Both the position numbers and the translations under genes were made by a program. A stretch of 64,000 nucleotides of DNA from Asterochloris sp. CNOR1 (lineage: Eukaryota; Chlorophyta; Trebouxiophyceae; Trebouxiales; Trebouxiaceae): positions 1,116,001 through 1,180,000 of the forward strand of contig OZ017749.1 of the NCBI GenBank assembly GCA_963969365.1, in the 5' to 3' direction. This document shows positions 53,945 to 64,000 of the stretch, one piece after another. Position 1 is the first letter of the stretch. Each line of letters opens with the position of its first letter. The notes under the pieces are model-generated. The model was given only the letters and a program-made list of their open reading frames with translations, did no database searches and was not told where the DNA came from.

Positions 53945-55480
53945 TGCAGGTGAGGACGAAGAGCATATCGGGCTGCAGGCAGTCTCTAGTTGCAGGGCTC
54001 TCGGTTGCCAGGTGCAGGCTGCCCTCGCAAGCAAGATCGTGCTGCCCAAGGTCGCGTAGGTGAGGCAGATGTGCAGAACTCACTCTGCCTGCACTGCAGA
54101 GAGTCATGCAGCAGCCCTGGTGTGGGCTGTGCTGCAAAGCAGTCAGGCTGTGTCGCCAGGCCCAGCTGCATTGAGACCTGCTTGCCCTGGGAACCCACCG
54201 GCCAGCTGCTGGGTGGGGGAGCGCTCCCAGTGCAGACCCCAGACACTGACAAGCAGTGGTGCTGCTCAGCCAGAGTGCCAGCCCACCTGCAGGTCAAGAA
54301 CTTTGGGCGCAGGGGCCGCACCAAGCACGCCCACCTGGTGGACCAGGACAACACAAAGTTCGATGACGATAATGCTGTGGCCAAGCCCCTGCAGGACAAG
54401 TACTTCCAAAAGCTGGGCGGCACTGCCCAGGGTTTAGCAGGGCCGCTTGTTGTGTGCACTTAAGCACCTGGGGCAGGTGTGAGCTGTGCACTGCCTCTGC
54501 ATCTTTGCGGACCCAAGCAGGACCCGCGTGCTGCTGCTCCTGATGCTGCGATTTGTTCAAGTGCTTAGCCTGCATGTTTGCCCCATGCCCAGGCTGCACA
54601 ATGCTGCTGCGTCCCTGCATGCCCAGGCGGATGACCCACCAGAAGCCCAAGGAGAATTCCCCTCCCAATCTGCGCGCAGACTACCTTGCTTCCAGACACT
54701 GAGTGCTGCTTATGTAAGGACAGGGATCACCTGAAAATGCGTTACACGTTTTTCCAGCTACTTTCAGAACGGGCTTGGGTGCCCTCGGACGTTCCCATAT
54801 GCAGCTGCATTACTTCATCAGCGCTCAGTTACTGTGCGGTGGAACAAGGCTTGTTATCACTTGTCGGTCAGTGGCAGGTGTCACCGGGGCAGAGGCCTTC
54901 TTGTTTGGAGCTGCAGGGCCACCCAGGTGATTGCCAGTACATGAGCAGCTTAGCAGTGTGGATCAGCTCCTCAGCAGCTAAATCAATGTGCTCAGTGCGG
55001 CACCAGGGTGCGGCAAAGGCCGCCTCGCTACCACAGGAGTGTCTGCACCTCAAGATCAGTCCCTGTGCATCCCAGATCAAGTCACTGGCCTCATGTCTGA
55101 CATGTGGTGGTGTCTGCCCTGGCCTTCCTGCAGGTGACAGCAGCACAGCCTGCGTCACGAACAGTGTGGCAGCTTGCCAGGCGCTTGTGGAGGCGCCCTG
55201 ATTGCTGTTGAGGCCTGCAGCTGCACCTTGCCTCGGGAATCTTTGTGTCACAGACGCACGGCCAGCGCGAGGCATTACTTGAGGCGCTGACTGTGTCACC
55301 TGACCTCAGGGCTGCAGCAGCAGCCTGTGCGCTATGCCTGGAGGGCTGCGACAGGCAGGCTGGGAGACCCTGTTCTTGGCGCTGCTGGTGGCCAGCAGCT
55401 GTCTGTCCAGCGTCCATGCGCTGCGTTACCAGGACCTGGGTGAGTGCCCTGCTGTCCTGCACAGACGGAGACAATTGCCC
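53945..55480 (+). repeat. Segmental duplication, copy B
   Basis: Same-orientation copy of 45225-46690. It contains a broken MFAP1 3' exon pair and an intact signal-peptide exon (55334-55439). Differences are scattered single bases and short indels, so the duplication is old enough for the MFAP1 part to decay but recent enough to align along most of its length. Confidence 0.85.
54293..54702 (+). pseudogene. Fragment of MFAP1 3' exons
   Basis: The frame reads VKNFGRRGRTKHAHLVDQDN, then PLQDKYFQKLGGTAQ, nearly identical to the MFAP1 exon at 45600. A one-base deletion in caggagtttag (cagggtttag here) shifts the frame, and the donor AG|GT has become AGGG. The last-exon equivalent (about 54620-54702) is still recognisable. 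No upstream MFAP1 exons are present, so this is a dead fragment carried by the duplication. Confidence 0.88.
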
Positions 55481-58400
55481 TGCCACAGAGTGCATTGAGA
55501 ATGCCGTGCCAGGCCTGCCTTGAGGTCTGGTTGTGGGCCAGGATCCTCAAAGTGCTCAAGGCAAGTTTCTACCAAAGTGGCCTTGGGCTGAACCCACCCC
55601 ATGCGGCAAAATTGTGCAGCAAGATTGTGCAGCAGATGCTGGCCAGATCTACTGCTGGTCCTGATCCAAGTGGCAAAACCACATCACCAAAGTTGCATGG
55701 CAGCCTGCATGCACTCTCGTTCAGCAGGGCTCAGTGGCGTCAAGGTACAGCAGGCAAGCTGTGTCAAGCCTAACGCTGCGAACTGCCACAGCCTACCTGC
55801 TGTGCTGTTTGAGGGCCGCAAGCCTGCAGGAATACACCTGCATGCTGCAGAGGGCCTGCCACCATCCTGCAGGACACGTGGGAGCTTTTGCAAGCAATTT
55901 GCATTGAGTGCTGCTCACCTTCGTCAGCAGCACTTGCTGGCCACTGACCTGGTCAGGTCCACAGCTGCTGACCCGCCGACTTGTCAACCCCTGCACCCTC
56001 TCTGTGCCCCTCATTGGACCCAGACCAGCGTTGCTGGCTTCCTGCTGTACCTCATTGAACCAGGGCCAGCTGCCAAGGCTGCTGCACTGATGCCTAGCTT
56101 GACTATAGTGCCCTCCCAGCTGTCTGTTGCGCCCTGAAGCTTTGCCTCAGCTGCAGGCTACCTGCCACCCTTCACCAAGCAGAAGGAGCCCCTGTTTGAG
56201 GCTGACCAGTGGGCGGTCAACCCCGAACAGGACCTGCTGACGATCTTGATGCCTGTCTACCCGCGCGATCTCGAGCTGGGGTACCTCAAGAACCAGCTGC
56301 GCACCTACGCCCTGTACTTCAATGCCACCAGCGTGAAGGAGTTCATCATCACAACTCCCTGGTGCACATGGTTGCCAGTTGCACTGTATTGGATGGGGGC
56401 TGGCAGCCGTAGTGGGTTCAGCCCGGAAATTTCGAGATGCGCTGCCTGCTGTCTGCTGAGCAGCACTGGTCAGAGCACCCATCCCTGGTGTGCTCTGGAG
56501 GCCTGCCGCTGCGTTGTGTTTGTACTCCTAGGAATCCTGCACGTTCTGCAGTTCAGTTTCATGGTCAGCAGTGTCTGGTAACATCACCACCCCTGGTAGA
56601 CTGCAGAGGTCCTGCTGCTGCCTTTTTGATTTTGTCACTGCTGTGGGACACACAGCGCCATGGGCTGTGGGCTGCTGGTTGCTTCATCTTAGCAGGACGC
56701 TCAGCGGCTGAGGGCCAGCAGCTGTCAATGCCCCTGCAGGCCAGCTGGGCTGCATTCTGCAACGCTTTTACAGCATTGCTGCTTGTAGTGTGTTATGCTG
56801 AGCCTGTGTGCAGCTGGGCAGCAAGTGGCAGGCAGTGTGGCTGGGTTCCAGTTGGCATCTTGCACCCTTTAAGCTGCAGGCAGCCCCTTCTGCTGCCCTA
56901 CCTTCTCAGTCTCCAAGCATGTCAGCTTGTGCTGCCGCCCTGAGTGAGAAGGAAGCTCAGCAGCATTGTGGCTTGCTGCTCTGGGTCTGTGGGCCTCGTC
57001 CTGCCCACCTCAGCTCTCCAGCCTGGCAACATTGCTGTGCAGGGACAAGATGGGTAAGATGCAGACCTTCCTGGATGAGGAGATGAGGAACTACCTGCAG
57101 GGGGACCATGCCCGGTTCAAGCTGGTCTCAGACTCTGACTGTGTGGACGAGCTGGTAGCCGACACCATGTACGATCAGAAGAAGGACGTCTACCCAGGTG
57201 AGCGCTGATTGAGGCTGCAGGGCAATCTGACTGACATGTGTTGCGGCCCAGCCAGTTTCTGCTCTGCAAAGCTCGGCTGATAGCTGATATGTGGTTGCCT
57301 GCTGTGCAGGCTGGGTGAAGCAGCAGCTGGTGAGTCTGGGACAAGGCGCTTCATGGTCTAGCTGCACCACAGTCTGGCTGATGTACAAAGCATGCAGCCT
57401 GTGCACCCTGTGCCGAACCTCAGGGGCAAAAGGGTTCCAAATGGTGCTGAACCTTTCTACGGCCGTGCAGGTCAAGCTGTCCTGTGCCAAGATAATCACC
57501 ACGCCATACTACCTCATACTGGACACAGATGTGCTCTTCATCAAGCAACTCACAGCCCAGCAGCTCTTCAAGGTCTCTCCCTGCAGCCACCTTTCCCGCG
57601 TATGCGACACCAGCCGCCATCGCGCCTTTCAAGGTGACACTCCTTGCCAGCTACACACTGCAGTGTCCATCTCCCTGCACATTGCTCTACCCAATGTTGC
57701 AGCGAATTTGCTGGTACTGCTTCTGAGTGAGATCTTTCAGTACTGGCCCTACGCTTCTCTGCAGTCTGTACTACTTCCATGCAAAGCGACCTGATGATTA
57801 GCACGGCAGCTGAATCAGCATTTCTGCCTGTGCAGCGCGCAACGACATCTACCCTCTCTTCAGCCGCAACGTGGAGCAGATGGAGTGGACCCACAATACC
57901 GCAAAGCTGCTGCAGCTCCAGGTGCGCGGCTTGGTGGCAGCAGCTGCATTGGCATGGCTCCTCCAGTTGCAGGCAAACAGCTCCTATTACTTTTGGGTGT
58001 CACTATTGCATGTGCTGCGTCCTGTCAACGCAAGCCAGGTGCAGCAGGGGTGGTGTTGCTAATTGGGACTCGCTGACATGCAGCAAGCACAGCAAGACCT
58101 GCTGGTCGTTGCACCCCACCGGACTCTCTAAAAGGGGTGTTGATGTTGATTACAGGTGCCTTATGACTGGAGAAATGCCATTGGCGTGACCCCCCAAGTG
58201 CTCTCAAAGGACATCTCCCTGCAGTTAGGGGAGTACATCAAGGACCGATTCAACACAGACAGCTGGACACAGTAAGATCAGCAGAGGATTGCTGAGCATT
58301 TCTGTAGCATGACCTGGTCAAAGACTGTTCTCTGTGTCAGCAGTGCCTCCTGTATTGCCAAGACAGGCGAAGGGCTTGATGCTGTCGAGCATGACATGGT

Positions 58401-59380
58401 GCTACAAAGCATGCAACAGCAGTGTGCCCTTTGAATGCACGCTTGCCGTGTGTGGCAGCAGGTGCCAGACTGCCCTGCCTAGCAGCTGGTGCCAGGCAGT
58501 TGTCACTGACCACCTGTTCCTGTTGTACAGATTTTTGCTGGATGCACTGCACCTGCAGTACAAGAAAAACATGACAGCCCTTGGAGAGAAGTGGAATCCT
58601 CCCTGGACCGAATTCAACTTGTACTGGATCTATGCCACACAGGCAGAGGTCTTTGAGGACTGGCATGTTACTGACGTGGTGAGTACTGCAGCAAACACTG
58701 AACAGCAAGGCAGGGAAGATGCTGGTGCCAACAGTGTGATCCAGTCCTGGCGTCCCCTGCAACACGCAGCTGCGCCATGCAACATAGACAATGGGCAGCT
58801 GCAGGGCTGACGGCAGCAGAGGCAGACAGACCCCCTGCTGGCACTCCTCTCATTGCCAGAAGCAAACACAACTGCTTGGGTTAGCTTGCTGGCCTAGCCA
58901 GCTCTAGGGAGCAGGTTGCCAGCCGCTTGCTGGCGCACAATACTGAGAGCCCCATGCATCGACTCTGAATGCTGCTGAGGTCTGCCTGCTGGCGCTGCCA
59001 CAGTCACCCTGAATCGCCTGCATTGCAGGCAGCATGCTCCTGTTGAATCCACATTTTACCTTGGCACGAGGGTTCCCATGAGATGCTGTGCTGTCCTGCA
59101 GATTCTGCAGGAGTTTGCCATCTGGTCTGAGACAGAGTGGGAGGCCTGGAACCCCTGTGAGATGACCTTCAAGGACATAGCCATTGGGTACTTCAACCTG
59201 GTGCAGTCAAGGATGGAGCTAGAGCCTAGCACGATTTGGGACAGAATCTCCCCCTGCCTGCTGCCCCAGGAAGGTGCTCAGGCAGATGCTCACTCCGCTT
59301 CCCACCACCACCTTCGCCGTAAGACTGGCACCCGCAAGGCCCACACAGTTGCAGATCGAGCAAGTACTGCCACTGGCTGA
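55334..59380 (+). CDS. DUF6492 glycosyltransferase-like protein with borrowed leader
   Basis: The first exon (55334-55439) reads MPGGLRQAGWETLFLALLVA, then SSCLSSVHALRYQDL, a signal peptide or membrane anchor. It joins in phase 1 to the exon at 56157 (GYLPPFTKQKEPLFEADQW), which continues DLLTILMPVYPRDLELGYL. Later exons give KMQTFLDEEMRNYLQGDHAR (57055), then CVDELVADTMYDQKKDVYPG (57140), VKLSCAKIITTPYYLILDTD followed by VLF (57480), NDIYPLFSRNVEQMEWTHN (57840), YDWRNAIGVTPQVLSKDISL (58160), KWNPPWTEFNLYWIYATQAE (58590) and EFAIWSETEWEAWNP (59110), with a stop at 59378. LDTDVLF is a DxD-like metal motif, and the WRNAIGVTPQVL block fits the DUF6492 glycosyltransferase-like family. Substrate unknown; Golgi location is inferred from the leader. 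The leader exon is a copy of the one in the GT90 gene. Confidence 0.8.
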
Positions 59381-59530
59381 GCGTCTGAGGCATGACATCC
59401 TCTTTAAGAAATGCATGATTTTATACTGTTTCATGAGTCGTCAGCTACAGTCAGCAGCTCTTTCCCACTGTAAAATGAGCATCAGCCCAAACTAGCATCC
59501 AGGATGCCGCAAGCAGACAGCAATCTGAAC
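59381..59530. other. Short convergent intergenic region
   Basis: 150 bp between the stop of the DUF6492 gene and that of REX1-B. A tgtaaaatgag sequence at 59469 resembles the TGTAA polyadenylation signal of green algae. Confidence 0.45.
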
Positions 59531-61006
59531 TCATACATCCAGATTGTTAGCCACATCCCTTAGTTCTTGCAGGTTTTCGTTGATGAGCTCTACGCTCACT
59601 GAAATTCCCTGTGTTGCCTCCGCAACTGCATTCTGATACTCCTCCTGTGTAGGCTCTGGCAAAGCTGGTGCACAGGCATGACCTCCACACCCTTGCCCGC
59701 CCATCCCTTCAAAGCAGGATGTGTGAGGGGTCAGCACAACACGCTAACAGCAGGCCAGCATTGCATGGCACCAGCAGTGTTGCAACCCAGGTTTGTGCCA
59801 GAGGCATGGTGGCCTCCCCTGGAAGATAGCAGCTGTTGCGGCGGCCCTAATCAGTTGCTGACCAAACTAATCTACCTGATGCATGGTGCTGGGAGTCCGC
59901 GTCATTGCCATCGACACCAGTGCTCTGCTGTTTTGAGTCTTGCTGCCAGCTCCAGTGCCCCTCTCCGCCAGCCTTGCGCAAAGCCTGCAAGACAACAGCA
60001 AGAATGCTGAGGCCTGTCTGCTGCCTGGGCGCTGCAAGGCTTCAACACACGAGCTCTGCAACTGCACTCCCACAGATGTCAGCAGTGCTGCACGGCATGC
60101 ACCTGTGCCGCAGAAGTCACTTACCACAAAGGACAAACCAACAGCTGCACCTCGCCAGCACACCAGGGGCGCAGCTCATCCTTCTCAGCAGCCCTCATGG
60201 CGGCAACCAAGTGAGGCAGGCCAACCCCCAGCTGTCAGGCATTGTGACCAACCATGTCCAAACAGTCCCCTCCCATTGGCAACACACTGGGTACCACCTG
60301 CCAACTGAGCCCTGTTTGCGTCAAACATCATGTACTAGCGGTACTCCAGGATGTGCAAAGATGCCCGCCACCTGCAGTGAGACAGTCATGCGCAGCTTCT
60401 CCTTCTCGGCGGCCTGCATGCCCGCCACCAAGTCGGCCAGGTCGCCCCTGCCCAGGGAGCTGCGCAGCTGCTGCTCCACGGCTGCCACCTCGTCCATCAG
60501 CATCTTCATCTCCACTGTGGCAGCCACCAGCACCTCCCTGCACACACAGTGTTTGGTCAGAAGGTGAGCCTTGCTGGGGCACGCTGCATAGTTTTGGTGC
60601 TGGGTGTGCAAGACCTATGCCACCAGGCCACCTGACTTGTCTAGGCTCAATTGTAGCTCCCTCTGCTGACAGGAAAGGACAGTATGTGGGTGCGGAGTCA
60701 CAATGTACAATGCAGCCAGCAGCTCCAGGGCAGCTTCCAGTGCATGGAAGACTGCTTCAGACGGTCGCACAGCAGCTTACAGCATGCAGTGCAAGACACA
60801 GCCTGAATCGCATGACATGCTATGCGTAGCATCAGATGCAGTCGCTGGGCGCACCTGTAGTCCCCCTGGCTGCCACCCCGCAGCCAGCGCTGGAAGCCCT
60901 GCTGCAGGCGAGTGTAGGCCTGCACCCGGGCCAGATGCCTCTCCTGCAGCTGCCTCAGCGCCTGGCGCAGGGCTGCCCTTTTCTGATCAGCAGTCTCAGC
61001 TGCCAT
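59531..61006 (-). CDS. REX1B: REX1-B DNA-repair protein
   Basis: The ATG at 61006, in a strong context (gccATGg), opens MAAETADQKRAALRQALRQL and then QAYTRLQQGFQRWLRGG. Exon 1 ends at 60855 and joins in phase to exon 2 (60537-60372), which reads EVLVAATVEMKMLMDEVAAV, then LRSSLGRGDLADLVAGMQAA and EKEKLRMTVSLQ. A final exon (about 59666-59531) reads EEYQNAVAEATQGISVSVEL and ends LRDVANNLDV. The order of a short N-terminal helix pair, the DLADL block and KEKLRMT matches the REX1-B family first found in a Chlamydomonas DNA-repair mutant. Exon 2 ends in phase 0 while the last exon needs another phase, so at least one small exon is missing from my model. Biochemical role unknown. Confidence 0.78.
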
Positions 61007-61177
61007 GGCCCTGCTTATGACCCCTGAGGGTGTGCTGCTGCAGAGACCCGCGCCTGCTGTCAGCTGGTAGGCGCTGGCAGGCTGGCCAAAGGAGGGGGGC
61101 TCCGTCCTTGGCTAGGGCGCAAAGGGATGGATGCCTGCCTGGCGCTGGAGAAGCGTCAGATTCTTGCTGGCCCTGCC

Positions 61178-61640
61178 CTACTGGTGTGTCTCCCGCTGGG
61201 GCACCTGGTATGTGATGGCGTCCTGGAATTGCTTGATCTGAGTACGCAACTCATCCACCACCTTGGCGTGGACAAAGATGTGCGTATCGTCCAAGTCCTG
61301 CAGCGGGAGAAAGGCCCAACGTGGGAGCATGAGAACGCTGTGCACCTTCATGTGTTGGCACTCTGCAGCTCATCAGCCTGCTGGTCTCTGGCATGCAAGG
61401 CAATGGGAAGCCAGCCGACACAGTGCCTTACAGGGGGTTGAGGAACTGACAAGGCGCACCGCTATAACAAACTTCTCAGACTGGGGCTTGTCCTCATTCA
61501 GTCGCAGGATGAATTGCTTCAGGGGTATGTCACTGCATAGGAGCAGAAGTCAAGGCTCACTGCACAGCAGTATTTGCGTGAGCACACATCAGAGTGTGGC
61601 CAAGATCCTGCAATCCACAACAGAAAGACCGAGCTTCACC
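61178..61640 (-). CDS. TFB5: TFIIH subunit TFB5 / TTDA (REX1-S)
   Basis: Small subunit of TFIIH needed for nucleotide excision repair and transcription initiation. Exon 61532-61460 reads DIPLKQFILRLNEDKPQSEK and then FVIA. It joins in phase 0 to exon 61297-61178, which reads DLDDTHIFVHAKVVDELRTQ, then IKQFQDAITYQ, and stops at TAG 61178. These match human TTDA blocks AMKQFLLYLDE and IDDTHVFV. A 5' segment near 61640-61607 reads VVKLGLSVVDC, very like the family start M-V-K--V-C, but the initiator position is GTG, no in-frame ATG lies just upstream, and no donor fits the phase-2 join. The first exon is therefore not settled. The REX1-B start codon follows 171 nt downstream on the same strand. 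Confidence 0.88.
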
Positions 61641-62613
61641 ACTTGATCAGTGCCCCTGGCGCTGCTGAGACCATTGCCCGGCAAATGGCATTGTTACATT
61701 TAGGTCACAGCCTTCGACGCATTTGAGAGCTCTGTCAGGCCTTCATCAGATTCTCCGACTTTGGCATTTGTGCTGTGTTGCTGGGGTTTGCTGAAGCTGG
61801 CAGCAGGGCAGCAACCTATGCCCTGGCCACCTTAACGCCCAACATTGCCAAGCAGGCACATGTTTCTGCTGTCTGCATAAGGGTGCCAGCCTTGCAACTT
61901 CCTACCAGCTGAAGAGCCTGGCTCTGACAGCTCCATGGGGGCCAGGAGGTCACTGAACTGACCCAGGCGGTGAGATTGATCTGTGGCCTCTAGGTCCGGT
62001 GCCCTGTCAGGCTAATGAGCATTGCAGGCATAGAAGTGGCCTCAGGCCTGCTAAAGAGGCAGGCTGGCAGAGCAAGTTCCCCCAAGATGTCAGTGTGCAC
62101 AGGATGGGAGCAAGCCCAGGTGCACACAGAACTACCCGACCTGCTGACCTGCTGAGACTTGCTATACGACATGAAGAAATCAGCTGGCTGGCAAGGCCTC
62201 ATGCAGGCTGTTATTAGGCGACCTGGAGCACATGAAACATGCACATGGGTCCCATATGAGGATGGTCTCCCAGAAACCGCAGGGCCATGCAATGCCTCAA
62301 GGCTGCTGCATTATCTTCAGCCCATCTTCCTGTGCTGGCTGCTCTGCTGCTCTTTCCCTCCAGCCATGCTTCACTGCCTGATCGCACTGCCTCAGAGGAT
62401 CACTGCAGAGAGGAGGCCGTAGCCGGCACCTGCCATGCAAAACCTCAGATCACAAAGGTCAAAGAGTGACTAACCTGTCAATCGAACTGACACAGAGCGT
62501 TGCTGTCTGTTTGCGATCAACTCTCAGCAATTGCTGGCAGGCCAAGCTGCTTCATCACAACATTGGTTGTAGGCGATCCAGCTTTCAAGCGAGAGTTGAA
62601 GCAGAGGCCAAGC
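61641..62613. promoter_or_regulatory. Divergent intergenic region, TFB5 / PEP carboxylase
   Basis: About 970 bp between two divergent genes. I see no coding exon here, although a first exon of TFB5 or a 5' UTR exon of PEP carboxylase could be present. It should hold both promoters. Confidence 0.4.
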
Positions 62614-64000
62614 ATGACTGCCCTGCTACCTTTCAACGGAAGCTCAGGGGCCTCAGACCTGCTTAGACAAGATGACTCCCTGGTCAGCATAGAAAGCCCT
62701 AAATGTTGCATTTCATGCATCAGGAAGCCATAGGCATGCCGGAAGGGACAATGGCTGGTTTGACTGGAGCTGTATGGCAGGGCAAGCTGCAGCAGTGTTC
62801 ACCACAACAGCTTCATGCATGCCATGATGTCACACAACAAGCGATTTGGACCCTTTCCCCTGCGTCAGACCTTCGTCGAGGCACTCCTCCTTTCCCTGCC
62901 ATGCAGTTGCGCCAGACCTTCCTCAGCATCAATCGGCACCACAACCCCAAGCTGGCCACCAAAGTGGATGTGATCTACGCACTGTCCCAGGCCTGGTGCA
63001 TGTCAGAGTCCGACTTGGACTTTGAGATGCTGCAAAGGAGGCTGTCAGACCTTAATCCTGACGAGCTGATCCTGGTGCGCACCCTGCCGTGCTCTGCCCT
63101 CGCTGCAGTGCTGTGCTGCAACCACATGCTAGCCGGCCCATCAAGGCAAAGATCCTGCAGACTCTAGGCCGCCTGGCGCATGGCAGCCAGCTGTGTTTGA
63201 TAGTTGCACAAGTCTCAATCTCTCAGTAGGTGCATGCCCAGCTTCAGCTGCCTGGCTTTGCCCTGCAGGTGGCCAGCGCGTTCTCGCAGATGCTCAATCT
63301 GCACAACCTGAGTGAGGACATCAGCAATGCGCAGACTGAACGTGCTGCACGCATGGGCGAGGTGCGGCACTGCAGAGCACCCATTATGCTGTGGCGCTGC
63401 ACTACATAAGTGCATGCCTGGCCTCCAGTTCTGTGCAACTGGCCAAAATGCAGTCAGCCTGCCTCCATGAGCAGGCCATGACTGGCATAGCAGTGCCCGC
63501 CTGGCAGCTTTTGGCTCCACACCGGCGAGGGCTCATCGGGGCCGTCCTGTGCATGATGGCCTTGTACTGCATCAACATCCTATGCTCAGGGCTTCACAGC
63601 GAGGCTGTCCATCAGCATGCCTCCTGATCAGGGCATGACTTGATACCTGCAGCGCATGTCTGGCCTGCCTGGCAAGAGCTGGGTACATTGCCCGCAGCTG
63701 TGCATCATGCATGCGTTTTGCCACCCTCCTCTGCAAGCAGGGATGCACTGCACAGCCTATCCACAGCTGTGCAGCTTCATTGCAGTCACAGGCCAGGGCT
63801 CACAGACGGCACCCTTCCTGCAGGTGGAGATGTCCACGCGCAGCACCAACAGGTCCTTCAAGAAGCTCATCTCTGTGAATGACATCCCGGCTGAGGAGAT
63901 CTACAAGACCCTGTGCGCTCAGACTGTGGACCTGGTGTTCACTGCCCACCCAACACAGGTGCATGCTGAAACCTGTGGGGCAATGGAGTCCGGTGCAGTG
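62614..64000 (+). CDS. PPC: Phosphoenolpyruvate carboxylase, 5' part
   Basis: PEP carboxylase adds bicarbonate to phosphoenolpyruvate to give oxaloacetate. Four exons, all joined in phase 0, are visible: 62614-62682 (MTALLPFNGSSGASDLLRQD), 62907-63074 (RQTFLSINRHHNPKLATKVD and LNPDELIL), 63269-63361 (VASAFSQMLNLHNLSEDISN) and 63824-63958 (EEIYKTLCAQTVDLVFTAHP, then TQ). The block LVFTAHPTQ carries the catalytic histidine region, and RQDDSL and ASAFSQMLNLHNL are family hallmarks. The N-terminus lacks the plant Ser-phosphorylation motif, as usual for algal enzymes. The next donor is at 63959 and the gene runs off the window. Confidence 0.95.

Noticed and set aside
53388-54137. 249-codon open frame on the minus strand
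   Set aside because: It overlaps the duplicated MFAP1 intron sequence, and the equivalent region of copy A has a similar antisense frame, so it is a by-product of composition.
59867-60163. Middle exon of REX1-B
   Set aside because: An open minus-strand stretch near 59990 follows a possible acceptor, but its sequence has no similarity to the family and its join to the last exon is not in phase.
60254-60829. 191-codon open frame on the plus strand
   Set aside because: It is antisense to REX1-B exon 2, whose splice phases and conserved blocks support the minus strand.

Overview
The window looks like nuclear DNA of a green alga, most likely a trebouxiophyte. It is moderately GC-rich. The genes are dense and cut by many short introns with GT donors and TGCAG acceptors. 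TGTAA-type motifs follow some genes, and the gene set includes algal-type PEP carboxylase, REX1 and MFAP1. This placement is inference. An apparently complete BBSome gene (BBS9) points to a lineage with flagellate cells such as zoospores. I saw no rRNA, tRNA or CRISPR array.

Layout. 1-4496 (-): multi-exon gene of unknown function with LQRG(K/R)S repeats, running off the left edge. 5008-6245 (-): histidine phosphatase of the phosphoglycerate mutase superfamily. 7114-10179 (-): mTERF protein. 10549-16993 (+): BBS9/PTHB1. About 17400-18590 (-): poorly resolved gene. 18589-21061 (+): isobutyryl-CoA dehydrogenase, whose ten exons could be solved exactly. 21377-22449 (-): small P-loop ATPase resembling SWSAP1. 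23363-26137 (+): PP2C phosphatase. 27314-30398 (-): JmjC oxygenase.

30.7-40.9 kb is an island unlike its surroundings. It holds a zinc-finger-like ORF closed by an in-frame TAG, a degenerate tandem repeat array, a long uninterrupted ORF with a His-Val-His motif, a palindrome and repeat cluster, a convergent Crypton-like tyrosine recombinase gene, a divergent gene joining a nuclease-like (WEVK) region to a kinase-like (HRDLRWDN) region, a decayed copy of the recombinase 5' end, and a 37-bp palindromic repeat array. It is probably a mobile element with cargo.

41000-46013 (+): splicing factor MFAP1. 46544-51190 (+): GT90 (CAP10) glycosyltransferase. 55334-59380 (+): DUF6492 glycosyltransferase-like gene. 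A segmental duplication copied the MFAP1 3' end plus the GT90 signal-peptide exon upstream of the DUF6492 gene, which now appears to use the copied leader. 59531-61006 and 61178-61640 (-): REX1-B and TFB5/REX1-S, in the same tandem order as the dicistronic REX1 locus of Chlamydomonas. 62614-64000 (+): 5' part of PEP carboxylase.

A theme across the window is exon echoes. In at least eight places a recognisable exon edge, with its splice site, is repeated in degenerate form at 70-150 bp spacing inside the adjacent intron. This fits growth or birth of introns by tandem duplication and is the most unusual genome-wide pattern I see here.
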